This document shows positions 59,906-64,000 of a DNA stretch of 64,000 nucleotides, one piece after another (position 1 is the first letter of the stretch; each line of letters starts with the position of its first letter). The notes below the pieces were generated by a model. It saw only the letters and a list, made by a program, of their open reading frames with translations, was not told where the DNA came from and ran no database searches. A program made the position numbers and the translations under genes. The stretch comes from Rhizophagus clarus (taxonomy: Eukaryota; Glomeromycota; Glomeromycetes; Glomerales; Glomeraceae): assembly GCA_015698045.1 (NCBI GenBank), contig BLAL01000088.1, positions 124,001-188,000 on the forward strand. Reading direction: 5' to 3'.

Positions 59906-60154
59906 ATCATTATCATCAACTCACAGCCTTGCAATCCTTACTCTTTCTATTTGCTCAATTTGCTTGATAACCTCTCGAAGACTCCAAATATCTTGTCCGC
60001 TCTTTGGCTTTTATTCCGCAGTAATTATAGCAAGATCATCAATTTTGATATTCATTTCGACATTCTCTTGACCCACAACAATAGAATTACTGAGAAATTA
60101 ATAGGTTTAATATGTTTCACTATTTTTATTTCTATTTATAATATTATGTTTTAA
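59906..60154 (+). other. Unassigned protein-like frame
   Basis: The frame reads LLNLLDNLSKTPNILSALWL and FDIHFDILLTHNNRITEKL before a hydrophobic end. Composition is protein-like, but there is no upstream start or motif that can be identified. Confidence 0.25.
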
Positions 60155-60269
60155 TAATGTTCTAGGGTCATCGTTGATGAATTAATGGGAAATGTAATAT
60201 GGAAATAAACAACAAATTATTTTATTTTTTTTTTTTTTTATGCTCATCGTGGTTTTTTATTTTGATCTT

Positions 60270-60690
60270 TTCAGCAACGCTCTTGTATTCTCCATAGCAA
60301 TGACAATACCATCATTCTGTCCACTGATTTTTTTCTAATACCACCTGACGGTATCATTGATCATGTCGAGTGTAGTAGAGAGCTGCTTTCCCAAGATTTC
60401 TAATCCATTCCACATATTCCTCTACCGGAAATGAGTAAATTTTCTTCTCCCTGGTTCCATTGATCCTTTTGTTGCCTTAACTGACTTATCATCGTCTATT
60501 GCTTCCCACATATGACCAACACAACCTGTCACGTATAAGATGAAATCAAGATCACTATCACTTAAATCCATATCAACATCTTCAGCTTCTATTTCTTCAT
60601 CAAGATCTATTGATATCAGGAGGTAAATGACGGTATATAGCAGATTAAATGGAAAGAAATGTCTGTTCGAAATCACGTGACAAACTATTA
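60270..60690 (-). pseudogene. Unrecognised gene relic
   Basis: The minus strand, after a possible acceptor ATCAATAG, reads DEEIEAEDVDMDLSDSDLDF and ILYVTGCVGHMWEAIDDD. After a shift it continues as EEYVEWIRNLGKAALYYTRH and, with two stops, VVLEKNQWTE and CHCYGEYKSVAEKI. An acidic N-terminal part is followed by a cysteine/tryptophan-containing part. At least three lesions. The family is not recognised; a decayed transposon gene is possible. Confidence 0.35.
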
Positions 60691-61119
60691 ATATAGAAGC
60701 GAAACGAGTTAAAATTAAAGGACATCATAAAGAACAAAATTAAAGATATTATTTATTAATAAATAAAAAAAATAATATAAAACATACAAAAAAGCAATAT
60801 CTCAGTTGACTTTAATTAATATTAATAAAAAAAGTTATTACCGGAGTTTTTCTTAATTTTTTTTTTTTTTAAAAAAAAATTTCTTGAGGAAAGAGAGTTT
60901 TTACAACGTTCGGGAAAACAATTTTTTTTTTTTTTTGATTTAATAGAATTTTATATTTTACATTATTAATCGAATGAATCATCAATCAATCGCATGTGAT
61001 AAGGTTGGGGACGGAAAGGACCAATAAAAATGCAAAATAGGGGATATCCAATCGATAAATTAGTAAAATGTAAACTTAAGTGATACCAAAAAAAATTAGT
61101 AAAAGTAAAAATTGATTTG

Positions 61120-61945
61120 TTACACATTCAGCTATACTTTGATGAAATTGAAATTAAATATAAAAGGAATCCGAATGAAAAGATTACTTTAAAATACTTA
61201 TATGACTCGCAAAATGTTACTAATGAATTTCTAGATGAGATATGTAATTTCTTTATAAGTAAATTTAATTGAAATATTTTTAATAATAATAATTATTATG
61301 AATATTTAATAAATTAGAAAATATTCGGTCATAGCTCAAAAAGATACAAAAGATTATATTATGGTTCTTCCAGATGAACTTTGCGTAAAATATGGTGAAA
61401 ATATATATAGATTCGTATATTAAATGGCGTAAACTATGTCAAACGAAGCAATTTAAAAAATTATTTTACCAACTGGACCAGTGTAAACGAAAAAATTGAT
61501 AAATTAATTCAAGAAATGAAATTAAAAATAGATTCTTCTAGTCGTATAATATTCGAATGGATACCATATAATCGGTTAAATGGTATTTTCGAAAAAAAAA
61601 GAGCAATTCAGCAACATGGAAGGATGGTTCATTATATTATAATAAAGATGAATATATCAGGTGGAAGTTTTAATTATTGGATAAGAAATAATTTTAATTC
61701 TATTAATTGATTATATATTTTAGAAACCTTAATAGATATTGCTGATGGTCTTAAAGAAATTCATCAAAAGAATATTGTTCTATATTATTACATTATTTTT
61801 CAATTGCGCCCATGATCAATTTCTAGTAATAAGTATATGTAATGTGAGCCAGAAGAACCAGTGTTATATCGATTTAATGGAAAAAATGTTGGAATTCAAA
61901 TCCAGGTAAAAGACCAGATATTAATAAAATAGAAAAATAGAAAAA
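61120..61945 (+). pseudogene. Two fused TKL kinase relics
   Basis: Fragment one (61120-61420) reads LKYLYDSQNVTNEFLDE and TKDYIMVL, the lysine strand, C-helix and hinge of the local kinase family. Fragment two restarts at the N-terminal module: LCQTKQFKK, then NWTSVNEKIDKLIQEMK, FEWIPYNRLNGI, NISGGSFNYWIRNNFN, and after an AG LIDIADGLKEIHQKNIV, with a last block KCWNSNPGKRPDINKIEK. The glycine loop, HRD, DLG and APE motifs are all missing. The order hinge-then-N-terminus shows that two copies were joined. Frequent stops mean it is dead. Confidence 0.7.
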
Positions 61946-64000
61946 TAAATTTTAAACTTCGTAACTCATATAATAAATCAATATTTAAAGGGAGCAACAA
62001 GAATATGAAATCAAAAAAGGCAACTCAAAATCACGTCGCATTTCGTTTGAAGCTCTTCCACAAGCTGTTTATAATTGCTTGATCATACAAATGATCTTCC
62101 AAATATGATAACATTAGTTCAGTAGAAATATTTTACAATTTTTTATATAAAATAGTTGCGGAAGCGTAGGGCATTATACTTTTAGGAATTGACGTGAAAT
62201 TTTTTCTTGTTACTTCACGTGATTTTTCCCAAACATATTTTTTTATAAATAAATGATTATTGCCGTTTGAATTAGTGCAAAAATTGATACCAAATCACGA
62301 TTTACTTTAAATAGTCTTTAAATACTATTGATTATCATTTAATCTGTGTAATGCTAAGCCACCATTGTATAACTATCAAAAATTCTTTTTCGCTGTATCT
62401 TTACAAACCGTTCCTAAAAACTGATTCTAAAAATCATACCAACTTCTACTAAGACTTCTACTAAGTAAAAGGTGATACTTTTATTATTTATATCTAAGTA
62501 TCTTTTCGTTTATAACTATTTTTTTTTTCTCATAACTAGGTGTTTTTTTATAGATCTTTAGTTCTTAAACTTAGCGAAGGTCTCTTTATATTTATTCATA
62601 GAAATAATATCCATCATATCCATTATCATCCTGTTCCTCTGATCTTCTTCTTCTGAATCATCTGGAGGGTGCGGTGCTTACCTCAGCTAAAATTGCAAAT
62701 AAAAAAGTGGGTTTCGACTCTGAAAAAGCTTTTTCATCAAAGATATCTAGTAACCCTGTTAGAATATTAGATGTGAGAATATGTATTATATTAATTTATT
62801 GAATTTATTTATTGGTTAACGTATGAATGCTCTGCAGGCCCCGTATGAAATTCTAGATTATTTACCAACACCATCAGAACTCAGGATGACATAATAAAAA
62901 CCGCAATAGACCTGTTCCATCCACCAATTGCTTTTGGCACCATAACTTTTAACGTTTTTTGTTAATTTGAAGACCGTTGTGAGGACGCAGCTATAATTTT
63001 TGTCATGAAATGGCTATATATATATATTAGAGAAGTAGAACGTCAAAATACAGCAAATATATATTGTCTCAATCAATTCAACTTGGCGGAAATCGAGGTA
63101 CTGATGGCACAGTATCTACTGATCAATTTATATTGCAATATCTATATTGATATTGATTATATTATGGTATCATTATTGTTTAATTTAATACAACTCCTTT
63201 TTTATTTTTGTATAATTATTAAAATTTTTATTGCTATTTTCATTGTTTGCAAGAACCAGGAAAACATTGATACTAATATGCCATGTTTCTTGATTAATAT
63301 GTGGACTCGTATTGAAATATAGAAAATTTAGATGACATTTGGCAAGACCCTACTCTTTTCGTCAATGATTTTTGCCCACCTTTATTGTATATGGTGCTGT
63401 GCTTTCAGATATTGCCATGGTAGATCCTCTTACATCAACCCTTTCACCTTATTTGGCTCAAGAACAACGAAAAGATGATGTTAGCACTTTCCAGAACATT
63501 TCGTGCTTTGAAATTATCTTTTAAGATCTAGATGGATATTATAGAAGGTTCCTGTTAACAAACTCAAGATTCATCATCTAAAGAAACTGATATGAAACAT
63601 TAAATTGACTCTCTAATAGAAGATAGGATGACGTAAGCGAGGCTTGCAGCGCATAATCTCAACAAATGATAAATTGCTAAATAAATGCCAACCGTTAAGT
63701 ATTTCGTGTGAAGATTATCTAAAAGATTGTAAAAAGATCATCACACGATTAGATCTGCAAAAGAAAGTGAAGAAAATGTTATTCAATAATGATTTGGAAA
63801 ATTGAAATGGCCAGAAGGGGCAGAAGATGTGAAAAAAAGCATGATGATTCCATGTTAGAGTAAACTTCTTGACAATAAATTTGTAATAAAATTTATTGTA
63901 AATCATTTAAAAAGCAAGAAAAATTATAGATATTGTCTTATTATTTTACCAAAATTATTTTATTTCGCATCAATTATATAGTAATTATGTCATTAAAATA
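61946..64000. other. AT-rich sequence with coding debris
   Basis: A possible exon at about 62690-62773 (KVGFDSEKAFSSKISSNPVR then ILD), a GTGAGA...CTGCAG intron to 62838, and APYEILDYLPTPSELRMT read protein-like. Another scrap at 63400-63500 reads DIAMVDPLTSTLSPYLAQEQ. The 105-codon frame at 63005-63322 is hydrophobic and probably chance. No family is recognised and the region is heavily broken. Confidence 0.35.

Overview
The window is a very AT-rich (well over 70% A+T) stretch of a eukaryotic nuclear genome. Four things point to an arbuscular mycorrhizal fungus (Glomeromycotina, Rhizophagus-like): short introns of about 60-110 nt with GTAAGT-type donors and CTAAC-type branch sites; a tyrosine-kinase-like (TKL) kinase preceded by a CxxC...CxxC ribbon; an MLKL-like four-helix-bundle/kinase gene and a Crinkler-type gene; and very dense transposon debris. 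The family assignments come from remembered family features, because no search could be run.

Layout. 0-3.5 kb: an intact two-exon TKL kinase (2005-3477). 6.8-10.2 kb: an intronless 1119-codon gene on the minus strand whose product resembles uncharacterised bacterial proteins. The kinase and this gene share a ~250-280 bp upstream block. 12-13.3 kb: a broken LINE-ORF1-like gene and a short inverted-repeat element. 14-29 kb: mostly gene-poor AT-rich sequence with one small two-exon membrane-protein gene (25614-25996) and an inverted copy of the 3' end of a kinase gene (28.5-28.7 kb). 29.6-39.9 kb: a composite CACTA-like transposon with subterminal arrays of an ATATCGGGTACC-type word, a decayed Tnp2 transposase, a 353-aa acidic/basic ORF and three arrays of micro-exons (25-39 nt) separated by ~75-80 nt introns, each transcribed toward the nearest element end. 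40.7-43.1 kb: three ~800 bp terminal-inverted-repeat elements, partly nested; a fourth copy lies at 58.6-59.4 kb. Both solitary insertions have 9-bp target duplications, as Mutator-like elements do. 43.3-45 kb: relics of a trihelix-type DNA-binding gene and of an unknown minus-strand gene. 46.1-47.3 kb: a broken Crinkler gene. 49.9-51.7 kb: a five-exon MLKL-like gene with an NFG in place of DFG and two frameshifts. 53.8-54.35 kb: another micro-exon array. 55.2 kb: a small gene with one frameshift. 57.1-58.2 kb: a 349-aa signal-peptide/multi-pass membrane protein with a truncated tandem copy that was later split by one of the ~800 bp elements. 61.1-61.95 kb: two fused kinase relics. 62.7-63.6 kb: unrecognised coding debris.

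Only about five protein genes look intact: the TKL kinase, the 1119-aa protein, the small two-exon gene, the 353-aa ORF and the 349-aa membrane protein. Most of the rest is transposon sequence and decaying copies of families that are expanded in these fungi (kinases, Crinklers, MLKL-like proteins). No operon-like organisation is expected or seen. No rRNA, tRNA or CRISPR was recognised.
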